Part shown: positions 1-9,088 of the stretch, piece after piece
Numbering within the stretch: the first letter of the stretch is position 1
How the letters are laid out: every line of letters starts with the position of its first letter
NCBI RefSeq assembly: GCF_000172155.1
Contig: NZ_ABIZ01000001.1
Location: 1,736,001-1,800,000 of the forward strand
DNA length: 64,000 nt
From: Verrucomicrobium spinosum DSM 4136 = JCM 18804
GTDB taxonomy: Bacteria; Verrucomicrobiota; Verrucomicrobiia; Verrucomicrobiales; Verrucomicrobiaceae
Reading direction: 5' to 3'
Made by a program: the position numbers and the translations under genes
Notes under the pieces: model-generated
Seen by the model: only the letters and a program-made list of their open reading frames with translations
The model's database searches: none
What the model was told of the DNA's origin: nothing

Positions 1-3000
1 CAGGAGCTTTGGTTCTCGGAAACACGAATACCTACACCGGCCACACGTACATCAATGGTGATGCGGGTGGCGGTGGCGTCGGGGAAATTCGCGTGTCCAC
101 ACTCTCCACTTCCGGCAATGACAACCTGGGGGCCTCGTCCAATGGCTTGTACCTGAATAACGGGCGTCTGCGCTACACCAACAGCGGCACCAATGCGGAG
201 ACAAGCCGGGAAATTCACCTGCTCTCGGGCGGCGGACGGTTTCAGGTGGATACTGCTGGTGTCACCCTGACGCTCAGCGGCAAGATCACAGGCGAGGCGC
301 TTGCTGCGGATGAAGGATGGTATTGGGGGCAGGGCACCTTGTTTAAAGACGGAGCAGGCACACTGGTCATCACCAATGGCACCAATGACTACACCGGTGG
401 CACTACGATTACGGCGGGAACGTTGCGCTTGAGCGGGGCTGGCAAGTTGGGGGCTGCCCATGGCTATCTCAGCGTGAGCAACGGCATCCTCGATCTGGGG
501 GACACCAGCCAGGCGGTGGGTTTGCTTTTGAGCACTTCCACGGGCGGCATCATCCAGAACAGTGGTAACGGTGTTTCAGTGCTCACCGTGGGAACTGGCA
601 ATGCGAGCAGCGGCGTGAACGGTTCGACGTATGGATCGGGCAGCGGCTATCAAGGTGTCATCCGGGACAATGCAGGCACGGGTACAGGAAGCGTGGCCCT
701 GGTCAAGACGGGCACGGGCCTTCAGATTCTGACGGGCACGAGTACTTACACCGGCACCACTCTGATTCAGCAGGGCATCCTTCAGATTGGTGCAGGTACA
801 GGCACTACCTCAACTGCCCGCACGGGAAGCGGCCTCCATACGGTCCTCACCGGAGCGACTCTGTCGGGAAATGGGATCATTGGTGGAAACACGGTGGTAA
901 ACAGCGGGGGGCTTATCAGTGTGGGCAACTTTGGCCAATCAGCCGCGCAGACGCTCTCATTTGCCGGTGGTCTAACCAATTCCGGGGTCCTTGCCCTGGA
1001 TGTATGGGGCGCGACCTCGGTGGATCAGATCAAATTCCTGGGCAATGCCACTGTGAATCTCGGTGGGAACCTGGTGCTCAACAATCAGGGTGCCGTGGCT
1101 GCCTACGGATGGCAGGTCGGTGAGGCTCTCTCGCTCATCGACTGGGGCGGCACCTGGCTGGACAACCGCAACCTGCAGAACCTGTCTCTCGACATGTCTC
1201 TGCTGGGGCTGGCCGACGGCGTGAACACCTACTGGGACGTCAGCCGTCTGGGTGTGGACGGTACCATTGTGGTGCGTTCCAATGACCTGGTCTGGGATGC
1301 TGACACCGGCACGACGGCAGCGCAGGATGGTGCCGGAACCTGGACGACGGACAATCGTTGGTGGAATGGCTCCTCCAACGTGAACTTTGTCTCCAATGGC
1401 ACCTCCAACGTGATCTTCGGGACGGGGTCCGGCAACGGGGCGGTGGTTCAGGTGAATAACACGGGCGGCATTTCTGTCCGCGACATCACCTTCAAATCAG
1501 GCACCGGCACCGGTGCGGCCAAGTACTACTCCATCTCCGGCGCTGCCGGTGCCAATGGTGTGCTGACACTGGCTGCGGGCAGTTGGGTGAAGGCTGATCA
1601 CGACTACGAGGTGGATTACGGCTCCACCATCAGCGCCGTGATTGCCGGGACCAACTGGTCCAAGGCAGGCCTTGGGCGCCTGATCCTGTCCGCCGACAAC
1701 ACCTTCACAGGAAACCTTTCCGTGCTGCAGGGCGTGTTGGATGTCCGCAGTGCTTTGGCGCTCGGCACCACCGCGGGAAATACCCAGGTGACGGGTGGCG
1801 CGACTCTGGAGGTGCGCGGCGGCATCACCGTGGCGGAGAACCTGGTGCTCAATGGCAGCGGCTACAACAACGGTGGTGCTTCCCTCGGTGCACTGCGCAA
1901 CCAATTAGGAAACAACACCTTCTCCGGCACCATCAGCCTGAACTCCGCCACCCAGGTGACCTCAGATGACGGGACGCTGTCTCTCTCTGGCGTGATCAGC
2001 GGCACCGGTGCCCTGAACGTGACCGGGGTGAAGAGCACTGCAATTGTCCAGTTGTCAGGCTCCTCCGCCAACACCTTCTCTGGTGGCGTGACGGTGACTT
2101 CCGGTGAGCTCCGCCTCAACAAGACCGCTGGGGTCAATGCCATTGCGGCCAACTCACGCATCCAGATTGGGACGGGTTCCTCCCGTGCCGTGTTGCGCCT
2201 GGCCCAGTCCAACCAGATTGCGGATGCAGGGACGATTCTCTCGTTTGGCGGCACAGGCTCAAATGCCGGTGTGTTCCAGATGATGGGACTCTCGGAAACC
2301 GTCGGTGCCATCGAGAGCACCGGAGGGGCCGGGATCATTGAGAACGGAAACACTTCTGCCACCAGCCTGAGTACCCTCACGGTCAATCACACCACCGATC
2401 ACGTGTTCAGCGGCATCATGCAGAATGGAGCCGCAGGTCTGCTGGCGTTCACCAAGAGCGGGACCGGAAAGCTCACTCTCACCGGGGCCAATACGTACAC
2501 AGGTGCCACCGCGATCCGCGGTGGTGTTCTTGAGCTCTCCGGAGCCAATGGCAGAATCACTGGCAGCAGCGGGATTCTGGTGACAGAAAACACGGTCTTG
2601 CGGCTGACCAACGCCAGCGGTGCTAACAACTCGGATCGCCTTGGCAGCGGGGTCTCGATCCTGCTGTCCGGCAGTACCCTGGACTTCAGCCATGATGGAG
2701 CGGCCAACTACTCTGAAACGGTCAGCGCGGTGCAGATCAGTGCAGGTTCCAATGTGATTTCCACTTCGCAGGCCGCGGGGAGGACTTCCGCATTGACGAT
2801 CGCTTCATTGCAAAGGCTGGATCGCAGTGTGCTGGCTCTCTCTGGAACACAACTCGGACAAAATGCCAGCAACCAGATCCTGGTCAGCAACTTCTCCCAG
2901 AATACTCTGGACCACGGCATGCTTCAGGCCTGGATCACCATTGGCAACAATTTCACCAAATACGGTGGCAACGGCGTGACGGCATTGTCCGGGAGCGACT

Positions 3001-6000
3001 ACCACACCGGGGCTGAATCCACTTGGGCGTTCGACAAGAACGTGAAGATCACCTCCAGCCAGACGCTGACCCAGGATCGCAACGTCAACTCGCTGAACAT
3101 TGATCAGACAGGAGGTGGCGCGAACCTGAACCTCGGTGGCAGGAACCTGCGTGTGGAGTCAGGCGGTCTGATGGTGGGCGGTGCCTATGATTCCTCCATC
3201 TCCAATGGTACACTCACCGCAGGGACGGGGACGCAGCAGGGTGGGGAACTTATCATCTATCAGAACTCCGGATCGGCCTACACGCTGAACATCTCAGCCA
3301 ACATCACGGACAACGCGGGTTATGCCGTAGGGGTGACCAAGGCAGGCAGTGGAAACTTGATCCTGTCTGGCCAGAACACCTTTACGGGTGGTCTTGCCGT
3401 GCAGTCCGGCAAGGTGACTCTGGCCGCAGGCGGAGCGCTCGCTGCGGGCAATGATCTGGTGGTCAACTCCGGCCGCTTTGACTTCAACGGTCAGAATCTC
3501 GTGCTGGGCAAGCTGGCCAGTGATGTGAACTCAACCTCTGGTGTGGTGGAGAACCTGGGCGCGGCCGCCAGCATGACCATTGGATCCGGTGGCGCCAGCA
3601 GCAGCTTCTACGGCAGTGTACGCGGAGCGGTGACGGTGACCAAAACCGGCACTGGCACCATTACCCTGGGAGGAAACAACACCTACACGGGGCAGACGAT
3701 TGTCTCCGGGGGCATCCTCCGGATTGGTCATGCCAATGCACTCGGTGCGCTGGGGAATGCCGGCAACGGCACCATCGTGCAGAACGGAGCCACGCTGGAT
3801 GTTTCTGACATGCCGCGACTGGGGGCACCCTATGGCGAGTACATCACCGTTTCCGGGCACGGCGTGGACGGGCTTGGTGTTATCACCAAGAACTCTGCGG
3901 AGGAGTGGAACTACGGCTTCGGTTACCTGTTCCTGGATGGCGATGTGACGCTGAACTCCAGCGGCGGTCGTTTCGATGTGGAAGCCGGCGGTTCGGATGC
4001 CCGCGGCCACAGCATCACGAAAATCGGCGGCAGCGGTCTGACCTTTGACGGCACGATGGCGAACCTGGGCAACCTCTACTCCAAACAGTCCAGCATTCAG
4101 TTTGCCGGTGCTGCGGACATGGGATACACCAATGATGCCTCCGGCCACAACTTCATCTATGTGCTGACCAATACCGGACTCAACTTCTGGGACAAGCAGT
4201 CTGACGCCAAAGGCGTGGTGCTGCGCGGCGGTTCGATGAACCGCAACGGCTCCAGCGCCACCTCGGTGACGGGCAGTGTGCTGGATGTGACGGAAGGTCT
4301 GTACATCGAGGCTGGCAACTCCGAACTGCGCTCCAGCAACTCTGCCCAGGTGTTCCAGCTGAACGCCATCAACCGCTCTGTGGGGGCCACGCTTAACGTG
4401 GTCTCCACCAGCAGCACACTGGCCACCACCACCAGCCAGAACGTGAACGGCATCATCGGCGGCTACGCCACCCATGGCGGCTCCACCTGGGCTGTTGGCT
4501 CCACGAACGGCACCGCTTCCGCGATCACGGGCCTTGGCACTTACGAGACCAGCACCACCGCCAGCAACTGGGCTGCGGACGAGAACATCAGTCTGGGAGG
4601 CAACGCCTCGGGGATCGTGACGCAGTCGATCAACTCCCTCCGCCTCACGGCGGCGGCTACGGTGACCATCGGAACCACCAATACCCTGACCATCAGCACG
4701 GGCGGTCTCTTGGTGACCGGCTCTGGAGCCACCCGGATCACCGGAGGCACCTTGGTGGGGGCTTCTGGGAAGGACCTGATCATCATCCAGAACGCGTCTG
4801 CGGCTCTGACGATTGACTCTGTCATCACCAACAACAGCGGAGCCACTGCGTTGACCAAGGTGGGTGCCGGGACCCTGGTCCTTACTGGAAACAACACCTA
4901 CACCGGCGGCACGCACATCCACGGCCAGGCGGGCGGGGGTACCCGCGGGATCCTGCAGGTGTCCAAGATCGCGGACGCGGGAGATAGCAACCTGGGGAAC
5001 TCCACCGGTGGAAGCAACGGCCTCTACCTGAACAACGGCCTCTTGGAATACACGGGCGCTGCGGCCGCCACCACCGGGCGTTCCGTGCAGCTGCTTTCCG
5101 GGGGCGGGGAGTTCCGCGTGACCACAGCCGCCGCATCGCTGGAACTGAACGGCGTGGTGTCGGGTGAAGCGCTGAACAGTGATGAAGGCTTCTATTCTGG
5201 TCAGGGAATCCTCGTGAAGAGCGGCGACGGCACCCTCATCCTGAGTGGCACCCAGGCCAACACCTACACAGGCGACACCACGGTGAACACCGGAACCCTG
5301 GCACTCAACAAGACGGGCTCTACGGAAATCAGCCCGGTGAATGCCGTCAATGGCAACATCATTCTGAACAACAGTGCCCGGCTGGTTCTGATGGCCTCCC
5401 ATCAAATCAAGGATACGGCACTCGTCACGCTCAACGGCTCCAGCGTGCTCCGTCTGGAAGCGGCGAATGAGACCATCGGAGGACTCGCAGGAACTTCTGC
5501 GACGGCCACGGTGCAAGACGGAATGGATGGCCTGAACTCGCTCACTCTCAAGGTGGCTGCCGGGAAGACTTACTCCTTTGCCGGATCCATCTCGGAGCCA
5601 GGCACCCTGCTAAAAATCATCAAGGACGGTGAGGGCACCCAGATTCTCACCAAAGGCCTTGGCACCTTCGGCGGCCTCGAGGTCAAACAAGGGAAGCTTC
5701 AAATCGGGGACGGTCAGACGATCACCGGTATCGGCATGGGGAGCGACATGAGCGTGGAGGAGGGTGCTGAGCTGATCCTGAACACGAGTTCCGCGGTGGA
5801 GTTCTCTCCCCAGCTTTCCGGACAGGGCACCCTCACGCAGGCGGGCACGGGGACCACCACCATCTCCAGCGGTAGCTTCAGTGCAAAGACGCTCAATGTT
5901 CTGGCGGGCCGGGTGCTCGCAAACTCCAGCAGCATGACGACGAACATCCAGGTCACCGGAGGCGTTCTCAGTGGCACCGGTGTCGTCACGGGGAACGTGA

Positions 6001-6620
6001 TGGTGAAGGGTGCCGGCCAGATCAATCAGAAGAACTCAAATGGGTTCGATGATGGCTATGGTGTATTTACGGTGAACGGGAACCTCACGCTGGCCCGGCC
6101 AGAAACGTCTTCTGTCCCAAGACTGGTTCTTGGAGTCAATTACGGAGGCGCCACCGTCAAAGATGCTGACTTGGCCAGCTGGATTAACACGAACGGGGCG
6201 GACGTCTCCGGGTACTTTGCTTCCGTGGGGGACGCGACCTTCATTCAAAACACCTACGACGTCAGCAACTACACGCATGACCAGTTGCTCGTGAACGGTG
6301 TGCTGACTCTCGAAGCGGGGGCACTCATTGTGCTGGAGAATACTCACGGCTATGAGTTTGAACTCGGGGATGTCTTCAACCTTCTTGACTGGACCAGTCT
6401 GAATCTCGTGGCATCGGGCACGGACAGGCTGTGGAACAAGGAGTGGGACCTGCTGTTGCCCACCCTCACCGGAGCCAACATGCGCTGGGACACCAGCCTC
6501 TTTGACCAGTACGGGATTGTGTTTGTCTCGGCACCTGAACCCGGGAGAGTTTGCCTGTTGTTGTTCGCCTTCGGAGGTGTTCTGCTGCGTCGCAGGCGTT
6601 CTGTCCGTCCGCAGTGCTGA
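1..6620 (+). CDS. Giant autotransporter-associated beta-strand repeat protein with PEP-CTERM signal (5' truncated)
   Basis: The frame is open to the left edge, so the true start lies upstream; about 2205 codons are visible. The protein is low-complexity, rich in Gly, Thr, Ser and Asn, and contains about ten copies of a G-x-L-x-L-x-G-x-N-T-Y-T-G-x-T motif followed by a G-x-L-x-(L/I) strand. This is the signature of autotransporter-associated (PATR, passenger) beta-helix repeats. The C-terminus has the PEP sorting layout: APEP, a hydrophobic stretch (VCLLLFAFGGVLL) and an Arg cluster (RRRR). No beta-barrel translocator follows, so export and anchoring probably rely on an exosortase system encoded elsewhere. 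The likely role is an extracellular or surface structural protein; the ligand is unknown. The first ~135 visible residues are repeated at about residues 1621-1760 (see findings). Base composition matches its neighbours. Confidence 0.88.
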   Translation, partial: GALVLGNTNTYTGHTYINGDAGGGGVGEIRVSTLSTSGNDNLGASSNGLYLNNGRLRYTNSGTNAETSREIHLLSGGGRFQVDTAGVTLTLSGKITGEALAADEGWYWGQGTLFKDGAGTLVITNGTNDYTGGTTITAGTLRLSGAGKLGAAHGYLSVSNGILDLGDTSQAVGLLLSTSTGGIIQNSGNGVSVLTVGTGNASSGVNGSTYGSGSGYQGVIRDNAGTGTGSVALVKTGTGLQILTGTSTYTGTTLIQQGILQIGAGTGTTSTARTGSGLHTVLTGATLSGNGIIGGNTVVNSGGLISVGNFGQSAAQTLSFAGGLTNSGVLALDVWGATSVDQIKFLGNATVNLGGNLVLNNQGAVAAYGWQVGEALSLIDWGGTWLDNRNLQNLSLDMSLLGLADGVNTYWDVSRLGVDGTIVVRSNDLVWDADTGTTAAQDGAGTWTTDNRWWNGSSNVNFVSNGTSNVIFGTGSGNGAVVQVNNTGGISVRDITFKSGTGTGAAKYYSISGAAGANGVLTLAAGSWVKADHDYEVDYGSTISAVIAGTNWSKAGLGRLILSADNTFTGNLSVLQGVLDVRSALALGTTAGNTQVTGGATLEVRGGITVAENLVLNGSGYNNGGASLGALRNQLGNNTFSGTISLNSATQVTSDDGTLSLSGVISGTGALNVTGVKSTAIVQLSGSSANTFSGGVTVTSGELRLNKTAGVNAIAANSRIQIGTGSSRAVLRLAQSNQIADAGTILSFGGTGSNAGVFQMMGLSETVGAIESTGGAGIIENGNTSATSLSTLTVNHTTDHVFSGIMQNGAAGLLAFTKSGTGKLTLTGANTYTGATAIRGGVLELSGANGRITGSSGILVTENTVLRLTNASGANNSDRLGSGVSILLSGSTLDFSHDGAANYSETVSAVQISAGSNVISTSQAAGRTSALTIASLQRLDRSVLALSGTQLGQNASNQILVSNFSQNTLDHGMLQAWITIGNNFTKYGGNGVTALSGSDYHTGAESTWAFDKNVKITSSQTLTQDRNVNSLNIDQTGGGANLNLGGRNLRVESGGLMVGGAYDSSISNGTLTAGTGTQQGGELIIYQNSGSAYTLNISANITDNAGYAVGVTKAGSGNLILSGQNTFTGGLAVQSGKVTLAAGGALAAGNDLVVNSGRFDFNGQNLVLGKLASDVNSTSGVVENLGAAASMTIGSGGASSSFYGSVRGAVTVTKTGTGTITLGGNNTYTGQTIVSGGILRIGHANALGALGNAGNGTIVQNGATLDVSDMPRLGAPYGEYITVSGHGVDGLGVITKNSAEEWNYGFGYLFLDGDVTLNSSGGRFDVEAGGSDARGHSITKIGGSGLTFDGTMANLGNLYSKQSSIQFAGAADMGYTNDASGHNFIYVLTNTGLNFWDKQSDAKGVVLRGGSMNRNGSSATSVTGSVLDVTEGLYIEAGNSELRSSNSAQVFQLNAINRSVGATLNVVSTSSTLATTTSQNVNGIIGGYATHGGSTWAVGSTNGTASAITGLGTYETSTTASNWAADENISLGGNASGIVTQSINSLRLTAAATVTIGTTNTLTISTGGLLVTGSGATRITGGTLVGASGKDLIIIQNASAALTIDSVITNNSGATALTKVGAGTLVLTGNNTYTGGTHIHGQAGGGTRGILQVSKIADAGDSNLGNSTGGSNGLYLNNGLLEYTGAAAATTGRSVQLLSGGGEFRVTTAAASLELNGVVSGEALNSDEGFYSGQGILVKSGDGTLILSGTQANTYTGDTTVNTGTLALNKTGSTEISPVNAVNGNIILNNSARLVLMASHQIKDTALVTLNGSSVLRLEAANETIGGLAGTSATATVQDGMDGLNSLTLKVAAGKTYSFAGSISEPGTLLKIIKDGEGTQILTKGLGTFGGLEVKQGKLQIGDGQTITGIGMGSDMSVEEGAELILNTSSAVEFSPQLSGQGTLTQAGTGTTTISSGSFSAKTLNVLAGRVLANSSSMTTNIQVTGGVLSGTGVVTGNVMVKGAGQINQKNSNGFDDGYGVFTVNGNLTLARPETSSVPRLVLGVNYGGATVKDADLASWINTNGADVSGYFASVGDATFIQNTYDVSNYTHDQLLVNGVLTLEAGALIVLENTHGYEFELGDVFNLLDWTSLNLVASGTDRLWNKEWDLLLPTLTGANMRWDTSLFDQYGIVFVSAPEPGRVCLLLFAFGGVLLRRRRSVRPQC

Positions 6621-6644
6621 AACGTCCAAGATTGCATCAGAGAG

Positions 6645-6666
6645 CCACCGCCTAATCCGGCGGTGG
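6645..6666. terminator. Hairpin between two convergent PEP-CTERM genes
   Basis: An 8-bp perfect stem (CCACCGCC / GGCGGTGG, loop TAATCC) lies 25 nt after the stop of the giant repeat protein and is followed by only a short T run (TTTGG). It may be a weak terminator or simply a stable hairpin. Confidence 0.3.
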
Positions 6667-6726
6667 TTTGGCCTCGCCCCAGGGTGGGGAAGGTTTCTGA
6701 CTGTCTTTGACCCTGTTTCTTCGATT

Positions 6727-7797
6727 TCACCTGCGCCTCGGCGCACTGATGAGCTGCATGGATCCAACAAATTCCGAAGCACCAAGAGGGCTTCGGACGG
6801 CAGTGTTTTTTTGCCATTTTCCTTCTGTGGATAAGAAGGTTGGCCGTGCGCCCGGCTTCAGCTCCGGGCCGGGAAAAGAATATTCCGTTGGCCGATGAGG
6901 AGAAGGTGCGGGGGCGCTCTTCCACGCAGAGACATCGCGGCGTCTTTGAGTGGCGATGGCAACAAAAGCAAAGAACACCAACACCACAATCCGCGGTTCC
7001 GGAACGGTCGAGAACTCGATGCCAGATGATGCCATGCTGTCCAGATAGAGTGCGATCAAGTCGTCAACCGAAGTGGTGCCTCCCACTCCGTAGTGGATGC
7101 CCACGAGGACGAGTTGCCCGTCAACGACCGTAAAGGTGGGGCTGCCGGAGTCGCCAGCCTGCAAGAGCGCTTCGCCAATGCTGGAATCTTGATCGTAAAC
7201 CAGTCCCTTCTTGATCACGCCGCCGCCCAAGTTCACGTCCACCAGTCCCTCGGAAGTGTTGGTTCCAATTCGTGGAGAGTACCAGGGGGCAGTGGTTTGT
7301 TCTGTCCCGTCACCATGGCCATACACCAGCAGGGAGAGGCCTTGATATTCGCTTGTGTCTCCCAGATCCAGAATGGCATATGAGGCGATGCTGGATGATA
7401 CGGTGGTGGTGAGGCGCCCGATCCTCAAGTCACCCAGGGCATCTGCAATCTCGGCAGTGGGTTCAAAAGTGTAGCTCGTGTCCACAGTGTAGGTCAGGAC
7501 GGTGCCGTCTGCCGTCACAAACGACACCTCGGACCCAATTCCGTAGTGTGCCGAATAGACAAAGTACTGGTCGCTGATCATGGTGATCGCGCGGGTGGGC
7601 AGAGCCGTGTCCCAGCCGACTCCCGAGAGGTCGTAGCTCGCCGCAACGGACCCTGCGCTGGAGTTTATCACCGGGGCGCTGGGGAAGCCGGAATCAAACC
7701 GGTCATGCAAGTCCGGGTTGTAACCCACAATCGTGATCGCGTGGGCGGACGCCGTGAGGCACAGCGCGAAGATGAAGAGAATGAAACGACGCAACAT
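6727..7797 (-). CDS. Trypsin-like serine protease with PEP-CTERM signal and unusual C-terminal tail
   Basis: A secreted protein of 356 residues from the chosen start (MLRRFILFIFALCLTASAHA, a clear signal peptide); an in-frame start at 7884 would put 29 odd residues before the signal, so it was not used. A trypsin-family fold is suggested by a candidate catalytic His in YSAHYG and by the nucleophile motif AGDSGSPTF; the catalytic Asp cannot be assigned with certainty. VPEP, a hydrophobic segment and QRRR form a PEP-CTERM signal, but about 65 further residues follow before the stop, where such proteins normally end within a few residues of the Arg cluster. The tail is Pro/Arg-rich with no recognisable domain and overlaps a hairpin plus T run read from the other strand, so a lost stop codon is likely. 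It is convergent with the giant PEP-CTERM gene. Substrate unknown. Confidence 0.75.
   Translation of the reverse strand: MLRRFILFIFALCLTASAHAITIVGYNPDLHDRFDSGFPSAPVINSSAGSVAASYDLSGVGWDTALPTRAITMISDQYFVYSAHYGIGSEVSFVTADGTVLTYTVDTSYTFEPTAEIADALGDLRIGRLTTTVSSSIASYAILDLGDTSEYQGLSLLVYGHGDGTEQTTAPWYSPRIGTNTSEGLVDVNLGGGVIKKGLVYDQDSSIGEALLQAGDSGSPTFTVVDGQLVLVGIHYGVGGTTSVDDLIALYLDSMASSGIEFSTVPEPRIVVLVFFAFVAIATQRRRDVSAWKSAPAPSPHRPTEYSFPGPELKPGARPTFLSTEGKWQKNTAVRSPLGASEFVGSMQLISAPRRR
6774..6812 (+). terminator. Possible rho-independent terminator for the giant repeat gene
   Basis: A 7-bp stem (CCGAAGC / GCTTCGG, loop of 9) is followed 9 nt later by seven T residues on the + strand. It lies inside the 3' end of the opposing protease reading frame, suggesting that the protease tail is translated terminator sequence. 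The stem-to-T spacing is longer than usual, so this is uncertain. Confidence 0.35.
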
Positions 7798-7961
7798 GAC
7801 ATGCCGTGGTGGATGATGCGGGGTGCTCAACAAGGCGTTGTCCAGATTCCAGCGCGGTTTCATCAGGAATAGAGGAAAGTGCAAATGATCGGCTGAAGAT
7901 GAAGGGCAATTTCATGGACCGGATCCATCGGGTTCGGTCTGCTACCCCGTGGAGGTCGGCG

Positions 7962-8309
7962 TCAGGCTGCATCAATGTGCCCATCGTTTTCCAGCAGTTT
8001 TGCCACGGATGACCATGTGTGAATCCATTCTTTGATGTGAGCGGGATCAACTTCGAAGAGGGAGGCGCAGGCTGACAGCTGCGTGTCCTGGGTGGATAGC
8101 ACCACCACCAGAGCTGCCATCAAGATCGGATTGCAAGCCATGGTGAAGTGAGGCCTCCCGCGAAATGTCCTGGGCACCGACTCGTGACGGGAGGCCTCCA
8201 ACAGCGCGATGACGTCACTCTCGTCATTCACCCGCAGCCAGAGCCGGATGACCAGATAGTGGCGTTCCTCCACTAAGAAACTGCTGATGATGCCTGAGCT
8301 TTGTTCCAT
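7962..8309 (-). CDS. Small hypothetical protein, 115 aa
   Basis: I do not recognise this family. It begins MEQSSGIISSFLVEERHYLV and has normal composition with no signal peptide. A short hydrophobic run (ILMAALVVVLS) sits in the middle and an acidic/aromatic helix-like stretch (FEVDPAHIKEWIHTW) near the end. It is upstream of, and co-directional with, the PEP-CTERM protease, with a gap of about 165 bp. It could be a real small cytoplasmic protein or a chance frame. The balanced amino-acid use favours a gene, but there is no independent support. Confidence 0.45.
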   Translation of the reverse strand: MEQSSGIISSFLVEERHYLVIRLWLRVNDESDVIALLEASRHESVPRTFRGRPHFTMACNPILMAALVVVLSTQDTQLSACASLFEVDPAHIKEWIHTWSSVAKLLENDGHIDAA

Positions 8310-8665
8310 GACGGTCGAGGGGTGACTCTCAGCCGGAACACTGCCCGTCCGACAGGAATGCTCAAATGGGATGGCTCAAAGGCGGTCAATTGTGTCATGA
8401 AGGCAGTGGATGCGATCATGAACCCCGCCCCTCACAGCTGCATGGAGCCGAAAAAAATTCAATTTCCAATGCCAATTTCAGAAGGGGACGACAATTCCAC
8501 TGTGTGAACGTATTTGAGCAAAACGCCCCCTCCGCCAAGGGCATTCGGCCAGCCCTCCGGCGTGGACGCCTGCCTTGCCGCTGGTGTCAGTCCTGGAAAC
8601 GAGGGTGGGGCTCAGTTTTGACGACAGACTGGACCGTCCCGGGTGTTTTTTGAGAGAGAAGATTC
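8310..8665. other. Intergenic stretch, no gene seen
   Basis: This 356-bp stretch contains a locally AT-rich patch near 8450-8490 that could hold a promoter for the following sigma-factor remnant. I see no convincing reading frame, repeat or RNA. Confidence 0.5.
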
Positions 8666-8971
8666 ATGGACCAGCCCGCCACCATACCAGAAGCCATCAC
8701 AGACGAACTCTTCGTCAGCCTGCTCGTAGCCAATCAGCCCCGGGTTTACCGCTTTCTCATGACGCTGGTGCCGCTGAGGGAGGGGGTGGAGTTTGCCGGG
8801 GGCAGTGTCATCGTGCGGCTGGCGGCAGACGGCGGGCTGGGCTGGCCCTTGAAAGGCTCTGCGGAAGACGTGGCCGTGGCCCGGCGCAAGGGCACGGCAC
8901 CCCTGCCACTAAAAGTTAGAAGACTGAACACCAGTGAGTTGCGCCTAAACGCCTCTTCACCTGCAAGATGA
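8666..8971 (+). pseudogene. Truncated ECF-type sigma factor remnant
   Basis: The first ~35 residues (DELFVSLLVANQPRVYRFLM then TLVP) match the start of region 2 of ECF sigma factors common in Verrucomicrobia and Planctomycetes, which recruit RNA polymerase core. The similarity stops at about residue 38, where a D/E-rich -10 recognition helix should begin. The remaining ~60 residues (FAGGSVIVRLAADGGLGW and onward) resemble nothing I know, and regions 2.4 and 4 are absent. A full ECF factor needs about 170-190 residues. A frameshift or deletion has probably destroyed the gene. The large secreted gene just downstream may once have been in its regulon. The family call rests on a short stretch. 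Confidence 0.5.
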
Positions 8972-9088
8972 GTTTGACGAACATCATCTAGCGTTCTGTG
9001 TCAGACACTTGACTCATAACCCGTAACCTCCAAGTCTGATTTTAGGGTTATTTCAAACAGCCCGTTCCATTTCAACCTCCGTTTCCTC

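Noticed and set aside
3531-5516. 661-codon open frame on the minus strand inside the giant repeat gene
   Set aside because: Shadow of a GC-rich repetitive gene; composition heavy in His, Gly and Arg and no recognisable domain.
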